Positions 36,365-47,447 of a stretch of DNA of 64,000 nt are shown one piece after another. Below the pieces are notes generated by a model. The model did not search any database. It had not been told where the DNA came from and worked only from the letters and a program-made list of their open reading frames with translations. The stretch lies in assembly GCA_033977085.1 (NCBI GenBank), contig CP138906.1, positions 1-64,000 on the forward strand. The letters are read 5' to 3'. The position numbers were made by a program, and so were the translations under genes. The stretch is from Apirhabdus apintestini (GTDB lineage Bacteria; Pseudomonadota; Gammaproteobacteria; Enterobacterales; Enterobacteriaceae). Within the stretch, counting starts at the first letter, position 1. Every line of letters begins with the position of its first letter.

Positions 36365-37701
36365 ATGGGCTGGACGATGCCTTTTTTCCATAAAACAGAT
36401 AAAGCACTGTGGCGGCTGGCGCTGCCGATGATTTTTTCCAATATCACTGTACCGCTGCTGGGGCTGGTGGATACCGCCGTTATCGGCCATCTTGATTCGC
36501 CAGCTTATTTGGCCGGCGTAGCCGTGGGAGCAACCACGACCAGCTTCCTGTTTATGCTGCTGCTTTTTTACGTATGAGCACGACGGGGCTGACCGCTCAG
36601 GCGTGGGGGCTAAAGATATCCCGGCGCTGGCGCGCGCTTTAGCTCAGCCTATGATGCTGGCGTTAAGCGCAGGGGTTGCTATCGTTGCGTTACGTACTCC
36701 ACTGATTGACCTGGCTTTGCATGCGGTGGGCGGCAATGAAAATGTTTTATATCAGGCGCGTCGTTTTCTGGAGATCCGCTGGCTTAGCACGCCGGCCTCG
36801 CTGGCGAATTTGGTGCTATTAGGTTGGTTATTGGGCGTCCAGTATGCGCGGGCTCCGGTTATTTTGCTGGTGGTGGGGAATGTGTTGAATATCACACTCG
36901 ACCTTTGGTTCGTTATGGGACTTGGCATGAACGTGCGGGGGCAGCGCTGGCAACGGTAATAGCAGAATATGGCACGCTGCTGGTGGGACTAATTATGGTA
37001 TTTCGAGTGATGTGCCTGCGCGGTATAGATATCCAGCTACTCAAAGGCGCGTGGCGCGGCAATCTGCGCCGTTTACTGGCGCTGAATCGCGATATCATGC
37101 TGCGTTCGCTGCTATTACAGATATGTTTCGCGTCGCTGACCATCTATGGTGCCAGGCTAGGGAACGATATTGTTGCGGTCAATGCGGTGTTAATGACGCT
37201 ACTGACGTTTACGGCCTATGCGCTTGACGGCTTTGCTTATGCGGTGGAGGCGTATTCCGGGCAGGCTTACGGGGCGCGCAACGGTGGGCAGCTACTTAAC
37301 CTGTGGCACGCTGCCTGTCGGCAGGCGGGGCTTGTCGTGCTGTGCTTTGCCGTTATTTATGCCTGCTTTGGGCGCTATATCATTGCAGTGTTAACTTCGC
37401 TGCCTGAGTTACGAACGCTGGCCGATCACTACCTGTACTGGCAGGTTCTGTTACCGGTGATTGGCGTCTGGTGCTATTTGCTGGATGGTATGTTTGTAGG
37501 TGCTACCCGTGGCGCTGAAATGCGTAACAGTATGGCGATTGCGGCGGCCGGGTTTGGTCTTACGCTGTTAACCGTACCTGTTTTAGGCAACCATGGCCTA
37601 TGGCTGGCGCTGGCGGTTTTTTAGCGCTTCGTGGCCTGTCGCTGGGGTGGTTCTGGCGCCAGCATTGGCGCAACCGTTCCTGGTTTGCGGATGTAGAGTG
37701 A
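36365..37701 (+). pseudogene. dinF: MATE-family transporter DinF, four frameshifts
   Basis: DinF is a multidrug and toxin extrusion (MATE) transporter with 12 membrane helices, SOS-induced with lexA in E. coli. The start may be ATG 36365 or ATG 36377 (MPFFHKTDKALWRLALP). One base is missing at each of four homopolymers: T run 36564-36569, G run 36605-36609, G run 36937-36941 and T run 37617-37622. Corrected, the protein is close to 445 residues and well conserved throughout, ending RSWFADVE at 37701. The terminator after lexA and the 880-bp insert should uncouple it from the lexA promoter. With four lesions it is among the most damaged genes here. Confidence 0.92.
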
Positions 37702-37992
37702 CGGTGCTTGCCCAGCAGCGTAATAGTCGGCCTTTACTATTGATGCGTCGCCATCCTGAAAATCTTTCCGTCAGAAGCGGGATAGTCGGCTGCCAAGTAT
37801 TTTTTAGGTAAAAACTCTTAAAACACCGCTGAATATAAAATCCTTGTCTAAACTTAAGGCTCAATGCGACGGTTGAGCCTGTGTAGCAGACGTTATGTTA
37901 CCGATTGCCAGCTTTACCGTACGACAAAGAGTATGCCACTTTGCAGAGTATTGAATTTCTGGCTTGATAAACCGAACGATAAGGAGTTTGTA

Positions 37993-38202
37993 ATGAATAA
38001 AGATCAAATCGGTGGTAACTGGAAGCAGTTCAAAGGCTCAGTGAAAGAACAATGGGGCAAATTGACAGACGACGATTTCACCGTGGTGGAAGGTAAACGC
38101 GATCGACTCGTCGGTAAAATCCAGGAGCGTTACGGCTATCAGAAAGATCAGGCAGAAAAAGAAGTTTCTGACTGGGAAAAGCGTAACGATTATCACTGGT
38201 AA
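37993..38202 (+). CDS. yjbJ: CsbD-family stress protein YjbJ
   Basis: YjbJ is a small, abundant, hydrophilic CsbD-like protein that accumulates in stationary phase and osmotic stress in E. coli; its function is unknown. The 69-residue frame is intact, beginning MNKDQIGGNWKQFKGSVKEQ, with the family's WGKLTDDDF and ending EKRNDYHW. A strong AAGGAG site lies seven bases upstream. It stands alone, followed by an imperfect hairpin (GCCTCA-TCA-TGAGGC at 38222-38236). Confidence 0.95.
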   Translation: MNKDQIGGNWKQFKGSVKEQWGKLTDDDFTVVEGKRDRLVGKIQERYGYQKDQAEKEVSDWEKRNDYHW

Positions 38203-38279
38203 CCTTTTCTCTCAATGTGCGGCCTCATCATGAGGCACCCTCAGGTACAAGGACGTACCGCACTTACCCCGCGCTATAT

Positions 38280-38805
38280 TTATCCTTTTCGCCCGCGCTT
38301 CTTTTGCATCGCGCTATGATCGTGGCGGCAGGTATTTTGGTTACGACAGGCTTCAATCTCGGCGCATGAGGCACACAGCCCGTGAGCTTCAATAACATTA
38401 TGGTGAAGCGCAAACCCTTTTTTGCCGCCAGCAGATGCATAATATCTTCCACTCCCTCGGCGCTCTCTTCTTTTACCTGGCCACAGCGATCGCAGATAAA
38501 CATTGCGGATGTATGCGTTGGCTCATCAAAATGATGGCACACCACATAACTATTGGTGGATTCCACTTTATGAACAAATCCCTGTTCCAGTAAAAATCCA
38601 GCGCTCGGTATATTGTTGGCGGTTTGGCCTGCGGTTCACTGACCTTTAGAAGATCGAGAAGATCATATGCGCTAATGGCACTATTATGCTGCGCCATCAG
38701 GCGTAGCACTTCCAGCCGCTGCGGCGTCAGACGTACATTACGTTGCAGACAGAGATTTTCTGCACGAGCGAGTAGGTCCTGCGGGGAAGTCATCTCCATC
38801 TGCAT
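38280..38805 (-). pseudogene. zur: Zinc uptake regulator Zur, two frameshifts
   Basis: Zur is a Fur-family repressor of zinc import. Three in-frame ATG codons (38805, 38799, 38793) precede the conserved sequence; AAAGG spacing favours 38799. The DNA-binding domain (NVRLTPQRLEVLRLM, QAKPPTIYRALDF) reads well, then a plus-strand A run 38592-38596 is one short. The next segment, LEQGFVHKVESTNSYVV, includes the metal-binding His/Cys residues and CDRCG. A second loss at the T run 38418-38423 breaks it at LLAAKKG. The true tail, with CASCAEIEACR and a His-rich end, stops at 38280. Corrected length is about 175 residues, as in E. coli (171). Confidence 0.9.
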
Positions 38806-39273
38806 CCTTTAAAAGAGTGGGGTGGAGAAACTGTAACACGATCTGCGCGCAACGCTGAAATATGGGTTCAGCATTCTGAATCCAGCGGCTCGGTTTAGAA
38901 AGGTAAAAGGATCCTGATTCATCATGATTGATAAAGGGCGTATGGGGATGACATTCCTTTTTATCACCTGAGCGCTCCCCGGCTTTGCCGTAGGTGATGC
39001 TCACGAAAGGCGCGCGCGGCTTATATTCCATGCGAATATTTGTGAGCCGCTATGTGTGAATCAAAAAGGGCTGATAATAAGAAGGTGAAGGCGCCATTAT
39101 TTGCCTAAACCGCAGCCAGCTCGCGCTTAATAACGGTCATTGCTTAACGCTAAATGCCGCTATATTCGCGTTATAGAGTCGCTAAGGCGCATATTAAGAT
39201 TCAGGCGATAATATTAAGATAGGGGTTATCTATATGAAGGATATCCTTATTTTTAACGCGCGTTAGATCTAAC
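38806..39273. other. zur to IS21 copy 3 intergenic region
   Basis: About 470 bases with no recognisable gene. It is the divergent upstream region of zur on one side and borders the IS21 insertion on the other. I see nothing else. Confidence 0.45.
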
Positions 39274-39341
39274 TGTCAACAACGGGTAAAAAGTGATCCA
39301 CTTACCGTCACCACCAACGGTCTAATATTGATCCACCTTGC

Positions 39342-40120
39342 TTACTCAGGATTAGCTTCCGCTATAACCCCGGCCTTTCGTTTCTGCTTCAGTCGATAGC
39401 TCTCTCCTTTTATCTGGACTACGTGTGAGTGATGTAAGATCCGGTCCAGCATTGCCGATGTCAGGGCTGCATCACCCGCGAACGTCTGGTCCCACTGCCC
39501 GAACGGCAGGTTAGAGGTCAGGATCATCGCGCTCTTTTCGTAACGTTTGGCAATGACCTGGAAGAACAGCTTTGCCTCTTCCTGGCTGAACGGCAGATAG
39601 CCTATTTCGTCGATGATGAGCAGTTTGGGGGCCATGACACCGCGATTGAGTGTCGTTTTGTAACGCCCCTGACGCTGGGAAGTCGACAACTGTAACAGCA
39701 GGTCCGCTGCTGTTGTGAAGCGAACCTTGATGCCCGCCCGTACTGCCTCGTAGCCCATGGCTATCGCCAGATGTGTTTTCCCCACGCCCGAGGGGCCCAG
39801 CAACACGATGTTTTCGTTACGTTCGATGAAGCTCAGGGAACGCAGCGACTGGATTTGCTTCTGAGGTGCGCCGGTGGCGAAGGTGAAGTCGTATTCCTCG
39901 AACGTCTTCACCGCCGGGAAGGCTGCCATCCGCGTGTACATCGCCTGTTTACGCTGATGCCGGGCCAGTTTCTCCTCATGTAGCAGGTGCTCCAGGAAGT
40001 CCATATAGCTCCATTCCTGATCCACTGCCTGTTGCGACAGTGCCGGCGCCGCGCCGATAAGGCTGTCCAGCTGGAGCTGTTCAGCAAGCACCATCAGCCG
40101 TTGATGTTGTAGTTCGACCA

Positions 40121-40124
<4 letters not shown>
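39342..40124 (-). CDS. istB: IS21 helper ATPase IstB, intact
   Basis: A 260-residue AAA+ ATPase that assembles on target DNA and stimulates the transposase. It has an N-terminal helical domain with the EEKLARHQRK segment, Walker A GPSGVGKT at 110-117, and Walker B LLIIDEIG at 168-175, followed by sensor and arginine-finger regions (TSNLPFGQW). Its start overlaps the istA stop by four bases, which couples their translation. Confidence 0.95.
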
Positions 40125-41143
<1,019 letters not shown>

Positions 41144-41234
41144 AAGCTCCCCTGTATTCAGAGGAGCAGATTAACCCCTGGATCAGTTTTCAACCGCTGG
41201 GGTGGATCAGTTTTGCACCGTTGGTAACACTAAC

Positions 41235-41744
41235 GGAATGTTTCCAGGAACAATGAGTTAAATCTGGCGCAGCCAACCGGCAGGAAGATATCATCCAAAC
41301 GGCGCGCCGGATACGGGTATTACAAATTTTACCGTTAGTTAACGCTGTGAGCCGGAAATATATCTCTAAAGAATCTAAGCAGAAGTACGTTAGCGAGCCT
41401 AAAAGCGGAGATGGCAGCTATACCACCAGCAATGCGAACGAACTTGCACGGCAGGTTTTCGTGAAGGGTTGCATGTACCGTAAAGGCTGGATGCAAACAA
41501 AAGCGCAATAGCCGCGCGTTTAACTTGCCGGGGCAGGCAACTCGGTGAATAACGCATTGTGTGCTTAAAATACGCGGCCTGTGCCTTCAGTGATGCGAAA
41601 CCTTATTCAGGATACAACCCTGTGGTTTGGTTTTCTTCATGCAAGGCGATGCTATAATGCGCCGCTTTATTACTACTCTATTGCCCGGCACATTACTTAT
41701 CAGTCTTGCCCGGCCGCTCTCCAACGATTCACGGTAACCCTGAA
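41235..41744. other. IS21 copy 3 to dusA intergenic region
   Basis: Apart from a possible small remnant at 41264-41511, about 230 bases before dusA hold no gene. A TATAAT hexamer near 41653 may be the dusA -10 element. Confidence 0.4.
41264..41511 (+). pseudogene. Possible remnant of a small exported protein
   Basis: An open frame with no good start reads through SKESKQKYVSEPKSGDG to FVKGCMYRKGWMQTK and ends at 41511. The closing pattern (Cys-Met, then Gly-Trp) recalls small bacterial lipoproteins with a conserved CM..rGW motif, but no signal peptide is present upstream. The IS21 element lies 35 bases away and may have removed the 5' end, or the gene decayed. Identity uncertain. Confidence 0.3.
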
Positions 41745-42763
41745 ATGATTGAAACTGATAACACCCGTCCTCAGGGTACAACATCTCATAATGACTGGGC
41801 TGGACGTTTTAGCGTTGCCCCGATGCTTGACTGGACCGATCGACATTGCCGTTATTTTCACCGCCAGCCTCCCAGCGCGCGCTGCTGTATACCGAAATGG
41901 TCACCACGGGGGCAATTATTCACGGCAAAGGGGATTATCTGGCATTTAATGACGCAGAGCACCCGCTTGCCTTGCAGCTTGGTGGCAGCGATCCGGCGCT
42001 GTTGGCTCACTGTGCGAAGCTTGCTCAGGAATGTGGATACGATGAAGTAAACCTGAATGTCGGCTGCCCGTCAGATCGCGTTCAAAACGGACGCTTTGGC
42101 GCTTGTCTCATGGGCGAGGCGCAGCTAGTGGCTGATTGCATTAAGGCTATGCGCGACGCCGTTTCTATTCCGGTTACGGTAAAAACGCGCATTGGCATCG
42201 ACGATCGCGATAGCTACGGTTTCCTGTGCGATTTTATTGAGCGAGTCTCTGACGAGGGCGGCTGCGATACCTTTATTATTCATGCCAGAAAAGCCTGGCT
42301 TTCCGGGCTAAGTCCAAAAGAAAACCGGGAAATTCCGCCGCTGGATTATCCGCGTGTCTGGCAGTTAAAACGCGATTTTCCGCAGCTTACGATGTCCATT
42401 AATGGTGGGATAAAAACGCTGGAAGAAGTGCAGATGCATTTGCAGCATATGGACGGCGTAATGGTCGGGCGTGAAGCTTATCAAAGCCCCGGTCTGCTGG
42501 CGGGCGTAGACAGGCTCGTTTTTAATATGCAAACGCAGGACCGCGATCCGATAGAGGTGGTGCGCGCGATGTATCCTTACATTGAGGATGCGCTGAGCCA
42601 TGGCACGTGGCTTGGGCATATAACGCGCCATATGTTGGGGTTGTTTCAGGGGATCCCGGGCGCGCGACAGTGGCGACGACATTTAAGTGAGAATGCCCAT
42701 CGTCCCGGTGCGGATACCGCTGTGGTTGAAAAGGCGCTGGAATTTGTGGCCAGCCGTCGATGA
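41745..42763 (+). pseudogene. dusA: tRNA-dihydrouridine synthase A, one frameshift
   Basis: DusA is an FMN enzyme that reduces uridines 20 and 20a of tRNA. ATG 41745 starts MIETDNTRPQG and leads into GRFSVAPMLDWTDRHCRY. One base is missing near 41868-41873, and the remaining frame (QRALLYTEMVTTGA onward) is open to 42763. The catalytic Cys lies in NVGCPSDRVQNG, and flavin-binding Lys and Arg motifs (VKTRIGID, HARKAWLSG, VMVGREAY) are present. Corrected length is about 339 residues, similar to E. coli. An internal restart would lack the first 40 residues of the flavin barrel, so function as read is doubtful. Confidence 0.9.
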
Positions 42764-42843
42764 ATTTAACCACTTTATAGTTAATTCCGCTAATCCCTAA
42801 TCTTTGTTTGGGCGGGTCTTTTACAAGATCAATGGGTTATGTG

Positions 42844-42860
42844 TTGGCACATCCTTTGCA
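42844..42860 (+). promoter_or_regulatory. Sigma-54 promoter of pspG
   Basis: TTGGCACATCCTTTGCA fits the sigma-54 consensus, with GG at 42846-42847 (-24) and GC at 42858-42859 (-12), the required 12-bp offset. E. coli pspG is controlled by PspF and sigma-54, which supports the call. It ends 32 bp before the start codon. Confidence 0.9.
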
Positions 42861-42892
42861 TTAATAAGCATCTGCTTGCTGAGGAATGAAAC

Positions 42893-43174
42893 ATGCTGGA
42901 ATTACTCTTTGTACTTAGCTTCTTTTGTATCCTAATGGTAATGGGAGTCTCGGTGCTGGGAATACTGGCGGCAATGGCCGTTGGTTTTATCCTGGCGCTG
43001 GCTGGCGGCATGCTAGTGATGCTGATTAAAATGCTGCCGTGGCTGCTGTTGGCGATTGTTGCAGTTTGGATGATTCGCAGCTGGAAACAGAAAAAGCGCG
43101 CGGTAGCGCAGCCGCTCTATGCGGAGTTGATTCAGGACCGCGCGCGCTGGCGGCGTATGCGCCGGCGTTTCTAA
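42893..43174 (+). CDS. pspG: Phage shock protein G
   Basis: PspG is a small inner-membrane member of the phage shock regulon that responds to envelope stress. The 93-residue frame is intact, beginning MLELLFVLSFFCILMV. It has two or three hydrophobic helices (about residues 3-35 and 40-62) and a basic tail ending RRMRRRF. It is slightly longer than E. coli PspG (80). GAGGAA lies eight bases upstream. The upstream sigma-54 promoter makes the assignment firm. Confidence 0.93.
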   Translation: MLELLFVLSFFCILMVMGVSVLGILAAMAVGFILALAGGMLVMLIKMLPWLLLAIVAVWMIRSWKQKKRAVAQPLYAELIQDRARWRRMRRRF

Positions 43175-43478
43175 CTGCTAACCGCCGGGGTTTACCAAAT
43201 TATGCGAAAAGCAGTGTAATACTGTTTTTTTGCGCCATTTTCTCTATTTGTCATATAAAATAAACAGGCGTTTTAAGAAGGCTAACGCACACGTTTTCGC
43301 GCTGTACCCTACACTACGTCGCGAACTAAAAACGGGCTCCCTGCGGGGAGCCCGTATTATTTCCGGTGATAGCCGCACGCCTGCTCACTCGCTAAATATA
43401 ATCTGCCCTGGCGTTTTACCGCTGCCCGGTATTTGCCTGAGATTGCGAGCCGCGTCCGGGCGCAATCCTGTCGGCGCT
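43175..43478. other. pspG-qor convergent intergenic region
   Basis: About 300 bases between convergent genes. It holds a T-rich stretch after a weak hairpin near 43212-43231 and a strong bidirectional terminator at 43332-43355. No gene is apparent. Confidence 0.5.
43332..43355. terminator. Bidirectional terminator between pspG and qor
   Basis: A perfect ten-base stem ACGGGCTCCC and GGGAGCCCGT around TGCG. The plus side is followed by ATTATTT and the minus side by TTTTTAG, so it can end both convergent transcripts. Confidence 0.8.
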
Positions 43479-44458
43479 TTAAGGGATCAGCAGGCTAGAG
43501 CCCTGCGTCTGGCGGCTCTCCAGCGTTCGGTGAGCGCGGACTGCCTCACTAAGCGGAAATTGCTGTTCGGGGGAACGTCGACGTGAATAACCCCGCTCGC
43601 CAGCAAAGAAAATAGTTCATTGCTCGCTTCTTCCAGCGCCTCGCGCGTGGTCATATAACCGTTGAGCGAAGGGCGAGTCACATAGAGCGAGCCTTTTTGA
43701 TTCAAAATGCCAAGGTCAACGCCGGTCACCGGCCCGGATGCGTTACCGAAGCTGACCATCAGCCCGCGGCGTTGCAGGCAGTCAAGCGAGGCTTCCCGGT
43801 CGCTTTTCCTACGGAATCGTATACCACGCAGACTTTCTTCCCGTCGGTGAGCGCTTCTATGCGCTGAGCGATATCTTCACGGTGATAATTAATGGTTTGC
43901 CAGGCACCGGCGGCTCTGGCACGCTCGGCCTTTTGGTCTGAGCCAACGGCGCCAATCAGTTTGGCGCCAAGAGCCTTTGCCCACTGGCAGGCAATCAGCC
44001 CCACGCCGCCCGCGGCGGCATGAAACAAAAACGGCTCATTCGGCTTGATAACATACGTCTTTCTCAGCAGAAAAAAACGGTTAACCCTTTCAAAAAGAGG
44101 CGGCCGCCTGCTCGAAAGAGATAGCATTGGGGAGGCGGATGACTTTATCAGCGAGGACGTTATGCACGGTGCTGTATGCGCCCTGCGAGGCTTGCGCGTA
44201 AACGACCCGATCGCCTGGCCTGAGGTGCGTTACTGCGCTACCCACCTGAGCTACCACGCCGGCCGCTTCGGTTCCCAGTCCGCTGGGGAGCGAGGCGGTG
44301 GGATACAATCCGCTGCGGATATAAGTATCGATATAATTGATGCCAATGGCTTTGTTTTCGACCTGTACTTCATTCTCTGCCGGAGGCCGTGGCGTAAAAG
44401 TGGTGGCTTGCAACACCTCCGGCCCGCCAGGCTGATTAAATTCGATACGCGTCGCCAT
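43479..44458 (-). pseudogene. qor: NADPH:quinone oxidoreductase, three frameshifts
   Basis: Qor is a zinc-free medium-chain dehydrogenase that reduces quinones with NADPH. The start at 44458 (MATRIEFNQPGGPEVLQA) reads to EQAAASF, where a base is lost near 44090. The next frame carries the Rossmann core AAAGGVGLIACQWAKALGAK. Further breaks fall near 43806 (after VYDSVGK) and near 43570 (C run after VDVP). The final segment ends SSLLIP at 43479. Corrected length is about 327 residues, as in E. coli. Divergent from dnaB with a 73-bp gap. Confidence 0.9.
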
Positions 44459-44531
44459 GGGAACTCCTTTTGTCGTAGTAGCGTGAAGGGTATACTGGCC
44501 CGTCTTTTAATGATTTGGCGCCCCACTCACT

Positions 44532-45937
44532 ATGGCAGGAAAAACCCCTTCAACAAATCCGCTGAGTCCCGCGACCCGCAGATTGATGCGCTGAAAATGC
44601 CGCCCCATTCGGTGGAGGCTGAACAGTCGGTGCTGGGCGGATTAATGCTGGATAACGAGCGCTGGGATGACGTTGCAGAGCGCGTGGTCGCGGAAGATTT
44701 CTATACGCGTCCGCACCGTCTAATCTTCACTGAAATGCACCGTCTCCAGGAAACGGGGCACCCCATTGATCTGATCACATTATCAGAATCACTGGAACGA
44801 CTTGGGCAGCTTGAAAGTGCCGGCGGTTTCGCCTATTTAGCTGAGCTTTCGAAAAATACCCCGAGCGCCGCCAATATTAGCGCCTATGCGGATATCGTGC
44901 GCGAGCGCGCCGTAGTACGTGAAATGATTTCCGTGGCGAATGAAATCGCTGATGCGGGGTTCGATCCGCAGGGGCGTTCCAGCGAAGATCTTCTCGACCT
45001 GGCTGAATCCCGCGTGTTTCAGATAGCCGAAAAGCGGGCTAATAAAGATGATGGCCCTAAAAGTATCGATCAAATTCTGGAAGCGACGGTGTCGCGTATT
45101 GAAACGCTGTATCAGCAACCGCACGATGGCGTCACGGGCGTGGATACTGGCTATCAGGATCTGAACAAGAAAACGGCGGGATTACAGCGTTCTGATTTGA
45201 TAATTGTGGCAGCGCGTCCTTCCATGGGGAAAACCACCTTTGCCATGAACCTGTGTGAAAACGCGGCCATGCTTCAGCAAATGCCCGTGCTTATCTTTTC
45301 CCTTGAGATGCCCGCGGAACAGATAATGATGCGTATGCTGGCTTCGCTTTCGCGCGTGGATCAAACGCGCATTCGCACCGGCCAGTTGGACGATGAAGAC
45401 TGGGCGCGGATTTCCGGCACGATGGGCATCCTGCTGGAAAAGAAAAATATGTACATCGATGACTCTTCTGGCCTGACACCGACGGAAGTCCGCTCCCGCG
45501 CCCGGCGTATTTATCGCGAGCACGGCGGCCTGAGCCTCATCATGGTCGATTATCTGCAGCTGATGCGCGTGCCGTCGCTGTCAGATAATCGTACGCTGGA
45601 AATTGCAGAAATCTCCCGCTCCCTGAAAGCGCTGGCGAAAGAGCTTCAGGTGCCGGTTGTTGCGCTGTCGCAGCTTAACCGCTCGCTGGAGCAGCGTGCG
45701 GACAAACGCCCGGTCAACTCGGATTTGCGTGAATCTGGCTCTATCGAACAGGACGCCGACCTGATTATGTTTATCTACCGTGATGAGGTGTATCACGAAA
45801 ATAGCGATTTAAAAGGCATCGCGGAAATTATCATCGGTAAACAGCGTAATGGGCCTATCGGCACGGTACGGCTGACCTTTAATGGTCAGTGGTCGCGGTT
45901 TGATAACTATGCCGGCCCCGCTTATGACGAAGAATAA
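44532..45937 (+). pseudogene. dnaB: Replicative DNA helicase, frameshift at codon 4
   Basis: DnaB is the hexameric helicase at the replication fork and is essential in bacteria. The family start is ATG 44532 (Met-Ala-Gly), but the run GGAAAAA (44537-44543) is one base short, so that frame stops within 21 codons. The true frame resumes as NPFNKSAESRDPQIDAL and is open to 45937. It has the N-terminal primase-binding domain, Walker A ARPSMGKTT, the SLEMP segment, Walker B IMVDYLQLM, and QLNRSLEQR. Corrected length is 469 residues against 471. A restart at ATG 44597 (MPPHSVEAEQ) would lose only the flexible N-terminus, though no ribosome-binding site precedes it. An apparent longer frame from 44045 merely runs through antisense qor. 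Confidence 0.93.
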
Positions 45938-46014
45938 ACTATGCCAGGCATCGCTTATCGGCGCTGGAATCTGACTGCAGTAATTCATCTACCTCATTCA
46001 TGCAAGGAAATGAC

Positions 46015-47092
46015 ATGCAAGCGGCTACCGCTGTGATTCACCGCGGCGCTCTGCGCCACAATCTGCAGCGCCTGCGAGAGCTGGCGCCAGGCGCGCGGAT
46101 CGTGGCCGTGGTTAAGGCGAATGCCTACGGCCACGGTTTACTTGAAACGGCGCGTACTTTAAGCGATGCCGATATCTTTGGCGTGGCCCGTCTGGAAGAA
46201 GCGCAGCGCCTGCGGGCAGGCGGTATCAGCCAGCCTATTTTATTGCTGGAAGGATTTTTAGCCCGAACTGCCTGCGCGCGCTGGCAGCGGATAATCTTCA
46301 GACCACCGTGCATTGTTGGGAGCAGCTTGCAGCATTAGAGCAGGCAACGCTGAGCGCGCCCGTCACCGTATGGATGAAGCTGGATACGGGCATGCACCGG
46401 CTTGGCATACGCCCGGAAGAGGCCGAAACATTTTATGCGCGTCTTTGCCGCTGTAAAAATGTGCGTCAGCCGGTGAATATTATGAGCCATTTCGCGCGCG
46501 CCGATGAACTGGAGTCTGATGCCACGCAGCGGCAGATGGCGCTGTTTCGGCAATTTTGCGAAGGAAAGCCGGGCCTGCGCTCGCTGGCGGCATCCGGCGG
46601 TGTGCTCTTCTGGCCGGACGCGCATTTTGAACAAATAAGGCCCGGCATTATTTTGTACGGCGTTTCCCCAATGTCGGGTAAGCCCTGGGAAGTGATTTAG
46701 GGTTCCAGCCCGTGATGACGCTGATGTCGACATTAATCGCGGTACGGGAACATAAGGCTGGGGAGCCGGTAGGGTATGGCGGTAGCTGGGTAAGCCCGCG
46801 TGATACGCGGCTGGGCGTTGTAGCGATGGGTTACGGCGACGGATATCCGCGCGATGCGCCTTCCGGTACGCCGGTGTTAATCAATGGTCGCGAAGTGCCG
46901 ATTGTCGGACGCGTCGCGATGGATATGATGTGCGTCGATTTGGGGCCGGATGGGCAGGAGAACGCCGGCGATGCGGTAACTTTATGGGGCGATGCGCTGC
47001 CGGTTGAGCGTATTGCTGAAGCGACTGGCCTCATCGCCTATGAGCTGATTACCCGGCTCACGTCCCGGGTAGCGTTAGCCTATATCGACTGA
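46015..47092 (+). pseudogene. alr: Alanine racemase, two frameshifts
   Basis: Alr makes D-alanine for peptidoglycan with pyridoxal phosphate. ATG 46015 (MQAATAVIHRGALRHNL) is preceded by an AAGGAAATG site; PLP-binding Lys34 is in VVKANAYGHG. The T run at 46255-46259 is one short (at LLLEGF), and a second base is lost near 46687-46691 (after SGKPWE). The last frame, beginning near 46712, holds GYGDGYPR and the second catalytic Tyr region and ends LAYID at 47092. Corrected length is 359 residues, as in E. coli. The gene follows dnaB by 77 bp, as in other enterics. A dadX paralogue elsewhere could compensate. Confidence 0.92.
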
Positions 47093-47447
47093 GATCGGTA
47101 CCAGGCGCGGTGCCTTAATGGAAAATCAGATTGATATGCAAGCCTGAGAAGACGCTTCGGTAATGATGCCTCTTTTCTGGCGCAGGTTTAAGCCACATCA
47201 TATGTGAAATCCCGCACGGCCTCACGGGCATCTCAGTAAATATCGTTATCCCGCAGCGGGGAAGGCGCCGCCGCTGCGCGCAGTAGACCTACTCTCTTGA
47301 AAACATTTCGCATACCTAACTACAGTCGGCGCCTGCCTGTGTTAACGATTCTGTTACGCTGCTTCTCGATTTACCCTGCCGGAGCGGTTATTGTGATGTG
47401 CATAATTCATTAATGAATGATGAACAACATAACCAGGAGATAACGGC
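47093..47447. other. alr-tyrB intergenic region
   Basis: About 355 bases without a gene. It carries a perfect 14-bp palindrome ATTCATTAATGAAT at 47405-47418, 29 bp before tyrB, which may be an operator. I did not find a clear TyrR box (TGTAAA-N6-TTTACA). Confidence 0.5.

Noticed and set aside
36365..37701. Reading dinF as several small separate genes
   Set aside because: The pieces join into one full-length MATE transporter when four single bases are restored, in the correct order and without gaps.
44045..44531. A 160-codon N-terminal extension of DnaB in an unbroken frame from 44045
   Set aside because: This part is antisense to qor and encodes nothing like DnaB. The true start is ATG 44532, and the long frame arises only because of the missing base after it.
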